Source: Tritrichomonas musculus
Lineage: Eukaryota > Parabasalia > Tritrichomonadida > Tritrichomonadidae
Length of the DNA stretch: 64,000 bases
Direction of reading: 5' to 3'
Assembly: GCA_039105265.1 (NCBI GenBank)
Contig: JAPFFF010000003.1
Location: 6,510,001-6,574,000 of the forward strand
The notes under the pieces: generated by a model
Databases searched by the model: none
Told to the model about the DNA's origin: nothing
The model's input: only the letters and a program-made list of their open reading frames with translations
Position numbers and translations under genes: made by a program
In this document: piece after piece, positions 9,832 to 19,662 of the stretch
Layout: each line of letters starts with the position of its first letter
Position numbering within the stretch: position 1 is the stretch's first letter

Positions 9832-10509
9832 ATGCAAGTTTCACCAAGCGAACTTCGTTTTTTCATGCAACCAAGTTTTCAAGATAATAGCTTCTTTATG
9901 CAACCAAATATTTTGCTTCCTCCTTTGAAAGTAAAGCAACCTGTAGCAGCGCCGGCCACGTTTACTACATTTTCTTCAATACCGCCATTAACGCCCAATA
10001 GTAGCCACGCTCATAATAGCAGCAATTTAAACAATAGTAGTGTCCAGAGTCAAAGCCTAATTTTAAATCCACTTAATCCAAATCCTGGTCGAAATGCTAT
10101 ATTAAATGTTCATAACTATAATAGCCTTCCGGTACAACCACAAATGGTATCTAATATAGTTTATCCACAGCCAAATTTAACTACTTCTTCATCAAATGCT
10201 TCTGACTCAGGTTCTTCTGAAGACGAAAGTGAAGAAGAGTCCCCAGTTAAAGGTCAAAGGAAGGTTTTGGATGCTACAGAAAAGAAAGATTTGAAAGAGA
10301 GAAATCGAATTGCAGCACAAAAATGGCGAAAGAAGAAAGATAAGTATTTAACTGAACTTGAGTCAGCTAATGATGTTCTTAGACAACAAGCTCTTTCATT
10401 GTGTGGACAAATGCAAGCGCTAAGAGTTGAGAACAAGCTTTTAGAAGACGAGCTGCAATTTTTCCAATCATTTATGTCAAAGATAATGCATGTTGCACCA
10501 AAGCATTAA
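9832..10509 (+). CDS. bZIP transcription factor, copy 1
   Basis: This 225-residue protein starts at the first true ATG of the frame (MQVSPSELRFFMQPS); the frame is open upstream only from a GTG at 9793. Residues 1-120 are Asn/Ser/Pro-rich. Residues about 121-140 are acidic and serine-rich (SDSGSSEDESEEES). The basic region follows as KERNRIAAQKWRKKK, matching the N-x7-R bZIP pattern with Trp where many families have Cys or Ser. A leucine-zipper coiled coil follows (YLTELESANDVLRQQALSL, then LRVENKLLEDELQFF). bZIPs bind DNA as dimers; the partner and target are unknown, although a dyad site sits just upstream. An identical copy lies in inverted orientation at 11278-11955. Confidence 0.9.
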   Translation: MQVSPSELRFFMQPSFQDNSFFMQPNILLPPLKVKQPVAAPATFTTFSSIPPLTPNSSHAHNSSNLNNSSVQSQSLILNPLNPNPGRNAILNVHNYNSLPVQPQMVSNIVYPQPNLTTSSSNASDSGSSEDESEEESPVKGQRKVLDATEKKDLKERNRIAAQKWRKKKDKYLTELESANDVLRQQALSLCGQMQALRVENKLLEDELQFFQSFMSKIMHVAPKH

Positions 10510-10706
10510 TTACTTACAATCATTTTCTCTTGTTAATTTATATGTTTTATATTTGTAAATAAAAATTATATTTTAAATTATTTTTATTTTTAAATTTATA
10601 AAAAAGTGAAGATAATGAAATCATGTAAATTTATGTAATTGCTTATAAAATTATTTGGTTTTCTTTTTGAAATGTGATATTTTAAATTTACAACTTTTGT
10701 AATGAA

Positions 10707-11080
10707 TTAACTTTACCTTAATAAATTCATCTATATATCACATTTCAAAAAGAAAACCAAATAATTTTATAAGCAATTACATAAATTTACATGATTTCAT
10801 TATCATTACAAAAGTTGTAAATTTAAAATATCACATTTCAAAAAGAAAACCAAATAATTTTATAAGCAATTACATAAATTTACATGATTTCATTATCATT
10901 ACAAAAGTTGTAAATTTAAAATATCACATTTCAAAAAGAAAACCAAATAATTTTATAAGCAATTACATAAATTTACATGATTTCATTATCATTACAAAAG
11001 TTGTAAATTTAAAATATCACATTTCAAAAAGAAAACCAAATAATTTTATAAGCAATTACATAAATTTACATGATTTCATT
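10707..11080. repeat. Palindrome centre: 93 bp tandem repeats
   Basis: A unit starting TCACATTTCAAAAAGAAAAC recurs at exactly 93 bp steps (10738, 10831, 10924, 11017, 11110). The last unit is shared with the right palindrome arm, and the left arm holds one unit in reverse. Units appear identical. Before the first unit is a short unique piece (about 10707-10737) that contains an 18 bp match to the Rab6-like gene. Confidence 0.92.
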
Positions 11081-12076
11081 ATCATTACAAAAGTTGTAAA
11101 TTTAAAATATCACATTTCAAAAAGAAAACCAAATAATTTTATAAGCAATTACATAAATTTACATGATTTCATTATCTTCACTTTTTTATAAATTTAAAAA
11201 TAAAAATAATTTAAAATATAATTTTTATTTACAAATATAAAACATATAAATTAACAAGAGAAAATGATTGTAAGTAATTAATGCTTTGGTGCAACATGCA
11301 TTATCTTTGACATAAATGATTGGAAAAATTGCAGCTCGTCTTCTAAAAGCTTGTTCTCAACTCTTAGCGCTTGCATTTGTCCACACAATGAAAGAGCTTG
11401 TTGTCTAAGAACATCATTAGCTGACTCAAGTTCAGTTAAATACTTATCTTTCTTCTTTCGCCATTTTTGTGCTGCAATTCGATTTCTCTCTTTCAAATCT
11501 TTCTTTTCTGTAGCATCCAAAACCTTCCTTTGACCTTTAACTGGGGACTCTTCTTCACTTTCGTCTTCAGAAGAACCTGAGTCAGAAGCATTTGATGAAG
11601 AAGTAGTTAAATTTGGCTGTGGATAAACTATATTAGATACCATTTGTGGTTGTACCGGAAGGCTATTATAGTTATGAACATTTAATATAGCATTTCGACC
11701 AGGATTTGGATTAAGTGGATTTAAAATTAGGCTTTGACTCTGGACACTACTATTGTTTAAATTGCTGCTATTATGAGCGTGGCTACTATTGGGCGTTAAT
11801 GGCGGTATTGAAGAAAATGTAGTAAACGTGGCCGGCGCTGCTACAGGTTGCTTTACTTTCAAAGGAGGAAGCAAAATATTTGGTTGCATAAAGAAGCTAT
11901 TATCTTGAAAACTTGGTTGCATGAAAAAACGAAGTTCGCTTGGTGAAACTTGCATATCCTTTATACCAAAAAAACTAAGAATATTATAAATCACTTCACA
12001 TTATGTGATGTGATACAGCTTGATGCGATATGATTTCTTTCTGCATCATTATCATTTCACATGATAATTCAAAAAT
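11081..12076 (-). repeat. Right arm of the palindrome (bZIP gene copy 2)
   Basis: Reverse complement of 9711-10706, ending at 12076 where similarity to the left arm stops. It carries the second bZIP gene and its dyad site (11990-12014). Identity over about 1 kb, including non-coding flanks, implies recent duplication or continuing gene conversion; a mis-assembled hairpin is the technical alternative. Confidence 0.9.
11278..11955 (-). CDS. bZIP transcription factor, copy 2 (identical, inverted)
   Basis: This second bZIP gene encodes the same 225 residues as the copy at 9832-10509, with basic region KERNRIAAQKWRKKK and a zipper ending in LEDELQFFQSF. The two genes converge towards the tandem-repeat centre, so their transcripts end facing each other and read-through would make complementary RNA. 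The start is the ATG at 11953-11955; an in-frame GTG at 11994 is not favoured. It shares the promoter-proximal dyad and about 80 bp of 5' flank with copy 1, so both may be expressed alike. Beyond 12076 the flanks differ, and more distal control could diverge. Confidence 0.9.
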   Translation of the reverse strand: MQVSPSELRFFMQPSFQDNSFFMQPNILLPPLKVKQPVAAPATFTTFSSIPPLTPNSSHAHNSSNLNNSSVQSQSLILNPLNPNPGRNAILNVHNYNSLPVQPQMVSNIVYPQPNLTTSSSNASDSGSSEDESEEESPVKGQRKVLDATEKKDLKERNRIAAQKWRKKKDKYLTELESANDVLRQQALSLCGQMQALRVENKLLEDELQFFQSFMSKIMHVAPKH

Positions 12077-12946
12077 CATTTTAAAAAATGATTTTACTTT
12101 AAGAATCAAATTATGGCAGTGTATATTACTACTTAAAATGCAATTAATATTTTATACATAAAATAAAATATCATATTAATCAAATAAAAGTATTATGATA
12201 ATGCAAAATGCTAAATTCATTTTTTTGAATAAAATGAATTATGATAGTAAAATTAACAATTATATTATTGAAAATTGAATAATTATTGAAAATCCGAAAT
12301 TTTTTTTTAATTATATTTAAAACCAGAAAATGGATATTATTCTAAAAAACGAATAACAAATTATTGTTGTAAAATATAATTGATTTTTTTTTAAATCATA
12401 TTTCATATTTTTGAATGAATATCAGTTGATGAAACATTATGATTTCAAATTAAATAAGAATGATTTTATATTCAATTTTTTAAAAAATCAACCTGAAATT
12501 ATTTTTTGATTCCAAAATGCTTGATGTTACTTTTTTATTTCAAGTTTTGGATACATATTAATTGTTGAATTAAATGTATCAATATCTAATGAAATATTTT
12601 CAATTTTTTATGTGGGTTTTGGCAGCATTTCCCAAATATTTTGAGTAAACAGTCATTTTTATCAAAAATATGGATAAAAATATGTTGTATTGAATAAAAA
12701 AATAAAAATTGGATATATCTTTTTAAAAAAGATAATCTTTATAAAGTTGAATAGCATTTTGTAATGCATACATCATATAAATGAAAAGTAAATATATGGG
12801 AATATAATTTTTTGGACTTTATTAAGTATAAGTTTAATCTAAATTCTTACTAATAATATGATAAATTATTTCGCTAAAATGATACGATAATTTTAAAATA
12901 AATAAATAAAACTGTATTTCAAAAAAAAAAAAAAAAAAAAAAAAAA
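12077..12946. other. Intergenic, ending in a poly(A) tract
   Basis: 870 bp of AT-rich DNA between bZIP copy 2 and the 3' end of the Rab6-like gene. No coding frame, RNA gene or element end was recognised. It finishes with 26 A at 12921-12946, directly against the Rab stop codon. Confidence 0.5.
12921..12946. repeat. Poly(A) tract abutting the Rab6-like stop codon
   Basis: A run of 26 A on the + strand ends one base before the TGA stop (12947-12949 on the reverse strand). The Rab6-like transcript would therefore start its 3' UTR with U26, an unusual arrangement for genes with very short 3' UTRs. Confidence 0.8.
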
Positions 12947-13591
12947 TCAACAACATCCAGAACTTTTGCTTTCTGGTACAGTAGTAACTGTCTGAGCTGT
13001 AACTGTAATTGTATCCTTCTTTGTAATTTCACTTTTATAAGCTTCGCGTGCTGCTAAAACGAATAAATCTGTAACCTTTTCACCAGTTTTTGCTGAAACT
13101 AAAAGATGAGGCATTGGATTTGCCTTAATAAATTCATCTACATCAGATTCTTCAACATTTGATGATAAATCAATTTTATTTCCAGCTAAAACGCATCGAA
13201 CATCATTTCCTCTAATCTTTGTTGTAGTGTCAAACCAAGTTTTTGCTGATTCAAGAGTTTTTGGATCAGATACATCATAAACTATTATAACAATTCCAGT
13301 GTTTCGTATATATGAAGGTACAAGCGATTGAAATTGTTCTTGTCCAGCTGTGTCCCAAATCTGCAAACTCATTGTTGTATCATCAACATTCATTGACTTT
13401 GTAAAGTAATCGACACCAACGGTCGTTTCATAATTACGTGTAAATTGGTCATACATAAAACGATTAATTAATGAAGTTTTCCCAACTCCTGCACCGCCTA
13501 AGAATGCAATTTTACAAACTGGTTGTGTAGATGGCTTTGAAGGAGCTGGTGACGAACTTTTTTGATCCGCTTGGGGAGGTTTGGCTGCCAT
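12947..13591 (-). CDS. Rab6-like small GTPase
   Basis: This 214-residue Rab-family GTPase acts in vesicle traffic. All G motifs are present: P-loop GGAGVGKTS (32-40), switch I ETTVGVDYF with the Mg-binding Thr, WDTAGQEQF with the catalytic Gln, NKID (G4) and SAK (G5). SLVPSYIRNTGIVIIVYDVSD closely follows the Rab6 signature SLIPSYIRDS, which suggests Golgi and retrograde traffic. The C-terminus SSGCC supplies the double cysteine that is geranylgeranylated. Residues 1-22 are a Ser/Pro/Lys-rich extension before the GTPase core. It starts at the first ATG. A T-rich stretch lies just upstream, and an AACGATCA-type motif on the coding strand lies about 190 bp upstream. Confidence 0.93.
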   Translation of the reverse strand: MAAKPPQADQKSSSPAPSKPSTQPVCKIAFLGGAGVGKTSLINRFMYDQFTRNYETTVGVDYFTKSMNVDDTTMSLQIWDTAGQEQFQSLVPSYIRNTGIVIIVYDVSDPKTLESAKTWFDTTTKIRGNDVRCVLAGNKIDLSSNVEESDVDEFIKANPMPHLLVSAKTGEKVTDLFVLAAREAYKSEITKKDTITVTAQTVTTVPESKSSGCC

Positions 13592-14018
13592 TTTTTTATT
13601 TTAGCGAAACGGTTTAATTTTTATTCAAATTTTTTTGAAATTCAATATATATTTAATGAATGAAGAATGAGTTGATAAAATATTGGGAAACAAATAGGTA
13701 AAAATAACTACAAAAGTATATAAAAAAGTTGTTAGACCAGGTAAATATTGAAAATCAAAACTCAAAGAATATTGAAAATATGATCGTTAGGTTCTCCAGA
13801 GTATGTATCACCAAATATCTAACCTGGCTTTTGGGATAAATTCAATATATTATTTTTAAAAATGTTCCTATATTTTTAAAATAATATTTATTTTAAAATC
13901 TTACTATTAAATTTTAAGATATAAAAAAAATAATCAATTATTCAAAAAGTAAGAAGATTATTCAAAAAAAAAAAAAAATGGTATTCAAAAAGTTGTTTTT
14001 TAAAAAATATTAATATCT
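13592..14018. other. Intergenic, Rab6-like promoter side
   Basis: 427 bp between the Rab6-like start and the TA target of the pogo-like transposon. It contains TTAGACCAGG and CTAACCTGGC facing each other near 13733 and 13820, a weak inverted pair, and a GATCGTTAGG at about 13782 (AACGATC on the gene strand). An A run ends at about 13978. Nothing else was recognised. Confidence 0.45.
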
Positions 14019-14020
14019 TA

Positions 14021-16078
14021 TAGTGGTGTCGGTTTGGGCCGAGAACGTGGGTTTGGAAGCGGGAATCATTCAATTTTTTTGAATTGAATTTGATCGTTCT
14101 TGTAATAAAATTGTTTTTTTCTCATTTTGTAGCGGTATTTAATATCTCATATATTTTAAAATCATATTGCTATGCATATATTAATACAAATATAAATATA
14201 AAAATGAAAAAAATTGAGAAAATCATAAAATCTGATATAGAATTCGATCAAAAAAATTTCATCAAAAATAAGAATAAATAGATTAAAACTATGTATTATT
14301 AATATTAATTATGATTTTTATTAAAAAATGATGATATAAAATATTTTTTGAAAAGAAATTATGCTTTTTTTATAATTTTATTACGTTTTCTTGCATTCAG
14401 AACGTAGACGAGTTTTGAACTCTTCTTTAAATGAGACACTTGTTACTTTTCCTTTTTCAAGATTAATTTTAAATCCAGTTGCTTCCCAGCCACTTTTGAT
14501 TAACTCTTGAGACATTGTTGATTCATATGCTTTCTTGATGCGAATTAATTTTTTTGGAAACCTTGATGTCAATGATGAATCGTTTGGAGTCGATGAATAT
14601 TTCCTTTTTAGTGACCCAAAAATTGTGGCATCGAGCATTTGTGTGAAATGAGAAGAATGAGGTGGAATAGGAATTATTTCAATGTTCCCTATTTCTTTCA
14701 AAATATCATTCACTTCATCAGAAAAATGAGATGAGCAGCTATCACAAATAATGACACATTTGTGATTAGCGTTTAATTTATTTCTCACTTCTTTAACGTA
14801 TGGTGCCACTATGTTTTGGAGCCAAAATTCCATTGATTTTTGTGTCATATAACCTTTCTTAGTGAAGTGACTTGCCCACGACTCAAAGAAAGTTTTACTG
14901 ATATCTTTGTCCATTCTAATTCTTGTTGATAAAAGTAATGGTCGAAGGGAAGAGCATGCAGCTGTAATGCATGTTACCAAAGATATATGATGCAATTCGG
15001 AGTTTTCTCTCCAATATGGTGAAACTTGACAATTTTTTGAAATAAAAACCGATTTTCTTTTACCTTTTTGTGGACCTCGTGAAAAACCTGTTTCGTCGAA
15101 ATTAAGAATCAGTTCAGGTGGAGGAGGATCTTGTAGCATGTTTTCAATTGCGAAAATGTACCTTTCAATTTGTGCTGGATCAATTGATGCTCGATCATCT
15201 TCCAAGCATCCTGCTTTCACTTTTTCAATACTATCTGAATTTCTTGTTTTAAAATCTCTACACCAGTCTCTGTTGAAGGATCTAGTTAGTCCAGTTCTTT
15301 CTTCATATAGTGATTCAGCCAAATCTCGAATATCCTGTCCAGTCAAACAGTCCTTGTCAATTTGATGGCGTAGTATTTCAGTAATCAAAAAGTTTTCTTC
15401 GAAATTTGTGAGCAATTGTCTTGAAAGAGGAATACAATTTATATGGTCAAAAACCAAAACATCGTTTATTGCATTATAGTAAGATCTTTTTGAAATATCC
15501 AAAAGCTTGCAAATATTAGTAACACTAGCGAGATATGAACCTTTTTTAATAATTTCTATTTGTTCTTTGAAAAGTTTTGCATTGCGAAATTCTGCAGATA
15601 AAATTTGAGAATATATTTTTTCACCATCTGGTAAACCAAACATTTCCAAGCATTTTGATTTTTTGGGGATTGCAACTGCTTTTTTTAACATAAATGATTT
15701 TTTAAAAAAATCTAAACGTACAAACTAAAAAAATATGAAAAATATTGTTTTTCAAATACAAATAATATCATTTTTTAATAAAAATCATAATTAATATTAA
15801 TAATACATAGTTTTAATCTATTTATTCTTATTTTTGATGAAATTTTTTTGATCGAATTCTATATCAGATTTTATGATTTTCTCAATTTTTTTCATTTTTA
15901 TATTTATATTTGTATTAATATATGCATAGCAATATGATTTTAAAATATATGAGATATTAAATACCGCTACAAAATGAGAAAAAAACAATTTTATTACAAG
16001 AACGATCAAATTCAATTCAAAAAAATTGAATGATTCCCGCTTCCAAACCCACGTTCTCGGCCCAAACCGACACCACTA
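14021..16078 (-). mobile_element. Pogo-like DNA transposon with 312 bp terminal inverted repeats, apparently complete
   Basis: This 2058 bp element is bounded by TA dinucleotides (14019-14020 and 16079-16080), as expected for Tc1/mariner/pogo transposons. Ends begin TAGTGGTGTCGGTTTGGGCC. The inverted repeats extend about 312 bp (14021-14332 and 15767-16078) and matched everywhere I compared them. A 65-codon frame appears identically in both repeats and is a repeat shadow, not a gene. Between the repeats is one open transposase gene on the reverse strand. Identical ends and an open transposase suggest a young, possibly still active copy. It lies beside the 3' end of the decayed gene at 16146-18530. 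Confidence 0.9.
14381..15691 (-). CDS. Pogo-like transposase (DDE_1 superfamily)
   Basis: This 436-residue enzyme would cut and paste its own element. The N-terminal part (about 50-80, VTNICKLLDISKRSYYNAI) looks like a psq-type helix-turn-helix. Residues about 100-165 resemble a CENP-B-type second DNA-binding helix bundle (LAESLYEERTGLTRSFNRDWCRDF). The DDE core has NFDETGFSRG (first Asp), IICDSCSSHFSDE (second Asp) and QMLDATIFGSLKRKY (third Asp) about 36 residues later, so the triad is intact. PPHSSHFTQMLD matches the family pattern PxxTxxxQPLD. The first ATG is used. No frameshift or internal stop. It should bind the 312 bp repeats that flank it. Confidence 0.88.
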   Translation of the reverse strand: MLKKAVAIPKKSKCLEMFGLPDGEKIYSQILSAEFRNAKLFKEQIEIIKKGSYLASVTNICKLLDISKRSYYNAINDVLVFDHINCIPLSRQLLTNFEENFLITEILRHQIDKDCLTGQDIRDLAESLYEERTGLTRSFNRDWCRDFKTRNSDSIEKVKAGCLEDDRASIDPAQIERYIFAIENMLQDPPPPELILNFDETGFSRGPQKGKRKSVFISKNCQVSPYWRENSELHHISLVTCITAACSSLRPLLLSTRIRMDKDISKTFFESWASHFTKKGYMTQKSMEFWLQNIVAPYVKEVRNKLNANHKCVIICDSCSSHFSDEVNDILKEIGNIEIIPIPPHSSHFTQMLDATIFGSLKRKYSSTPNDSSLTSRFPKKLIRIKKAYESTMSQELIKSGWEATGFKINLEKGKVTSVSFKEEFKTRLRSECKKT

Positions 16079-16145
16079 TAATGCCATTTCATTAATTCCT
16101 AATAAAATAATTAAAAATATAAGTATATAAAAAAATTATCTTTAA

Positions 16146-18530
16146 TTAATTATTAATTATCTCAATATTTTCAAGTCTTTGACGAATATATGCTCCAGAT
16201 GATGTTCCAACTGAAAAATCTCTTGAGTTGAATAAAAATTTATGGTTGGATTGCTGATGTTTCAATTGTGCATTTTAATTTTTTTCAAAAAAGAGCAATA
16301 GGCATTTTCATTGAAACATTTTCCAAAATTTCTTATTAATTTTGTAGGAAAACCGAATTTCGACAGAATTGCCAAAGCTAAATCTTTGTTTGAATAAATT
16401 GATTGTTCACAATGAACAATTCCATCTAAAAAAACTTTTTCTCCAAAAGTTTTTTTTCTTGATGACTAGGCTTGTTATTCTGATATTAATTATCAGGTTT
16501 GGCACTTTTTTTTAACTCAGATAATCGATAATAAAATGCTATCGATTGGTACTTTTTATTGGTGAATTCGATTATCAAGTATGAAATGTGATACAAAAAA
16601 AAAAATATGCTTTTGATATCGAATCTTGATTAATCGAAATTAATCCCTGAAAAAACCATTAAAAATAGTTTTTTAATGGCATAAATTAAATATATTCTAA
16701 CATATTATGTAAAAGAATCAGATTTTATTAAATTTTATAACGGATATGTGAAGTAATCAGTTAAAAAAGTTTACAAAATTTTAATACGTTAAAAAATTTT
16801 CAATATTGATAATCGATCTTTGATTTTTATTCATTATTGATATCAGAGATAAAATTTTTGATTTGATATTGATATCAGAAAAATGGATCAATTATCGATA
16901 TCGAAAATCGAGACTTAACAAGCCTATTGATGACACAATATTTTCAATAGTCATTTTTTCAATTTCAGCTAACAGTTCTACTTTTTTTTCTTCATGAACA
17001 AAACGGTCGAAATTGTGTTGGAACTTACATCTAATCCTTAACAGATCAAAATGATGTTCAAGCGGATTAGTGCCAATTCTATTCAATGACACTAATCCAT
17101 AGCAGCTATTAATTACTGAATTAATTACTAAGCCTGTAGATATTAGGTCATCAATTAAATTCATATCAAAAAGGATGCACTTGGAGGATCCAGTTTGACA
17201 TGCTGCCTCTCCTCTTTTTGTTTTTTCATACATAGTTTTGAAATAGCTACAATAAAACCACATGATTTCAATAAAATCTATTCTTTCGTCTAAAGTCACA
17301 TTTTCTCCTGAAAGAGCTTCTGCTAAAAGCGTGAAAGACAAAAAATATGCACTTTCTTTAAATAATTCGGCATAAATAAATTATCAAAATTTTCTATGGA
17401 GAAAAGTTTGATTGGCAAGAAGTCATGCATTTTTGTATAAATGTGATTGTCAAAATAAATGCTTGGCATATTTAAAATTTGTTTCATTTTCTCTAATTTT
17501 ATTTCCTCTTCTTCCTTTTTTAATAAAATAAGGATAATGAGAAAGAAGTCTAAAACGTCCACGCTTGATAATGTGAAGAGGATCATATATATGACGATCT
17601 TCTGAAAAAGTTAAAATAGGTTTCATTTCACCATCCCATCTTTTTGTTGTCATTTCAGTGTATGATCGGTGTCCCGTATTACCATCTGAAGAATAACTTA
17701 ATATTGTAATATTATTATCTTTCAGAATTTTCTTTAATTTTGATAAAGTTTCTAATTGCTTTAAGCCAGCATTTCCATTCACATGTGGTTCGATATAAAT
17801 AGTAAAACATTTATAGATCGGATCAATCGGTTGCATGTAATAAACAAATGCGTTTTGGATCGTTTCACTCCTCAATTTTTGAAAGAGAGATTCTTGATTT
17901 TCAATGACATCATTCAAAAATTGAGCTTCTTCAGAACTCTTTTGCTAACTAAACCTTTAACTTCATTTTTATTTTCAATCGTTACATAAGGATGCAGAGA
18001 GACAGCATCTATAGATAAAATAACTGGAATAATGATTTCATTGATAATATAATTTTTTTTTATATTGATGAATCGTTGAATCAACTTTTTCAATAGAAGT
18101 AATTGAATCAACATCAAACTTGTCAAATTTATTTTAAAAACGATAAATGGTTGATCTTGAAGGAAGAAGAACATTTCCTCTTAAATAATTAAAGGCAGTA
18201 TATAATGAAAATAAAATAAATGCGCTGATACTAAGCAATAATATACTCCATCGTCGGTGATTCATATGGCGACTGATATTGAATGATATTGGATCTAAAA
18301 AATGGCCAGTATTAGGAGTTATGCGATGTGGTGTTCCAGTAAAATATGGATTTTCGGTAGGTGGTTGATGATTCGGCGGAGATGGGGATCGATCATCAAT
18401 ATCTGATGAGCTTAGGCCCCTTTTTGGCAGTTCTCTTTTCTTCAAAAGGTTTTTTGCACGAGACTTATCTTAAAATTTTTTGTTTATGCATGCCTTTTCT
18501 GCTCTATCTACAATTGTTGTCACCAAATAA
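16146..18530 (-). pseudogene. Decayed protein-coding gene, possibly transposase-like, interrupted by a small element
   Basis: The reverse strand carries a chain of non-overlapping peptide segments in different frames that read like one old protein. From its N-terminal side: a Ser/Pro-rich part (SPSPPNHQPPTENPYFTG), SIDAVSLHPYVTIENKNEVK, a segment with LSYSSDGNTGHRSYTEMTTK and DPLHIIKRGRFRLLSHYP, one with NPLEHHFDLLRIRCKFQHNF, and an end that stops near 16146. Several breaks separate them and a 460 bp element sits inside (16467-16926), so it is non-functional. The SDGNTGHR and DPLHIIKRGRFRLL segments vaguely suggest a transposase-type catalytic core (D followed by DxxHxxK), and NPLEHHF would fit a late acidic residue. 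I do not recognise the family firmly. Confidence 0.55.
16467..16926. mobile_element. 460 bp hAT-like MITE, TAGGCTTGTTA family, copy 1
   Basis: Ends are TAGGCTTGTTATTC on the left and, reversed, TAGGCTTGTTAAGT on the right. The 8 bp target duplication TTGATGAC is exact (16459-16466 and 16927-16934). Eight-base duplications are typical of hAT transposons. The interior is rich in ATCGAT and GATATC palindromes and has no gene. It landed inside the decayed gene, so it is younger than that gene. Related copies lie at 52733-53153 and from 19815. Confidence 0.8.
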
Positions 18531-18728
18531 AAATAAAAATCCATTTCACTTTTTCTATATGTTTTCTCAAAAAATTAAAATATTTTTTTTTTTTAGTATG
18601 CTTATCTTAGTTTTGAATAGTAGAATTTTGGAAAAAACATTTTATTAAAACTAATTTTTAATTATACAATTATAAAAAAATAGTTTTATCAAAAAACCCA
18701 GGGCCATTTTTTCCCAAAACCCATTTTT

Positions 18729-19089
18729 AAGGGCGTACGTCCCAAAAATGTTGTAAACTTGTTAATATTGAATAAACTCATAGAATACATCTTTCAATAC
18801 TTCCAAATTATGAAAAAGTTTAGGTCAAAAAATGATGATATTTGTCCTAAACGATCAGAAAACTATTATTTTTTTAGACCGATAAAATTTTACAAAAAAT
18901 AATTTTGAATTAAAATATAAAAATAATGCATAAAAATATTTTTCTATAATATATCATCAATCTATAAATAATAGACATTTTATTTTCTCCAAAATATTAT
19001 ATATTCTTCAACTTTTTTTACTCTAAAAAAGATTAAAATATTTGAGAAATCTCATTGAATTCTCATCATTCAATTGGGCGTACGCCCTT
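18729..19089. mobile_element. Non-autonomous element, AAGG-end family, copy 2
   Basis: This 361 bp element starts AAGGGCGTACGTCCC and ends GGGCGTACGCCCTT. The end sequences are themselves partly palindromic around CGTACG. The left interior shares with the copies at 7774 and 47049 the ordered blocks TTAATATTGAATAAACTCAT, AGAATACAT, GAAAAAGTTTAGGTCA and AAACGATCAG. It has no coding capacity, and the target duplication is unclear because the flanks are T and A runs. Confidence 0.7.
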
Positions 19090-19226
19090 AAAAGGATGCA
19101 TTATAACTTTATCAATCAATACCGTAATAATAAAGTTTTATCAAAAAATGAAAATATTCATCATTATTTATATGAAACAAATGTTAGATCCTTTGAATTA
19201 AGATAATTCAGTAAAATATTTGATAT

Positions 19227-19662
19227 CAGGGATGTGAAAAGGGCCGCCCGGGCAAGCTCGGGCAGAATGTCACTTTTTTGCCCTGGCAGAATTTACGGGC
19301 AGAAGATTTGCGCGAACTTTCTTTTTTTTAAGTCACATTTCATTTCCCCGGGCAGAAAAGTGACATTGCCCGTCTTTGCTCTTAGAAAATATAAGAATAT
19401 TAAACTATTATTAAAATAAATTATTATAATTGCTTTAAAATTAAAAAAAATATGAATATTAAAAATTTAAATGAAAATGTAATTTTTAATTAAATATCAA
19501 TCAAAAAAACAATAGTATTATCTTATTTTCAACATTTCATTGTCACTTTTAATCTCGGGCAATTGCCCGAGCAAAATTCACGGGCAAAGACGGGCAATGT
19601 CACTTTTTTAAAGAACGAGCAAGACGGGCACGGGCAGGGCCCGTGCCCGTCCATAATCCCTG
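19227..19662. mobile_element. 436 bp hAT-like MITE with GC-rich ends
   Basis: Termini are CAGGGATGTGAAAAGGG on the left and, reversed, CAGGGATTATGGACGGG on the right, flanked by an exact 8 bp duplication TTTGATAT (19219-19226 and 19663-19670). CAGGG ends with 8 bp duplications are classical for hAT elements. Subterminal DNA is full of CGGGCA/TGCCCG motifs in both orientations, probably transposase-binding sites, while the middle is AT-rich. A 61-codon frame at 19234-19419 is not considered a gene. Confidence 0.88.

Larger units (their letters stand above)
9711..10706 (+). repeat. Left arm of a large palindrome (bZIP gene copy 1)
   Basis: Positions 9711-10706 and 11081-12076 are reverse complements of each other (paired positions sum to 21787). 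Everything I compared matched: the full bZIP coding sequence, the 3' flank and about 80 bp of 5' flank. Outside 9711 and 12076 the match stops abruptly. Arm length is about 996 bp and the centre is a tandem repeat. Confidence 0.9.

Noticed and set aside
13733-13830. Possible fourth AAGG-family fragment with GGTTCTCC and AACGATC
   Set aside because: Only short words match, and the two facing TTAGACCAGG/CTAACCTGGC ends do not agree well enough.
14084-14281. 65-codon frame, identical at 15818-16015
   Set aside because: It lies within the 312 bp inverted repeats of the pogo-like transposon and is low-complexity sequence.
19234-19419. 61-codon frame in the hAT-like MITE
   Set aside because: It spans the terminal repeat and motif array of a non-coding element.
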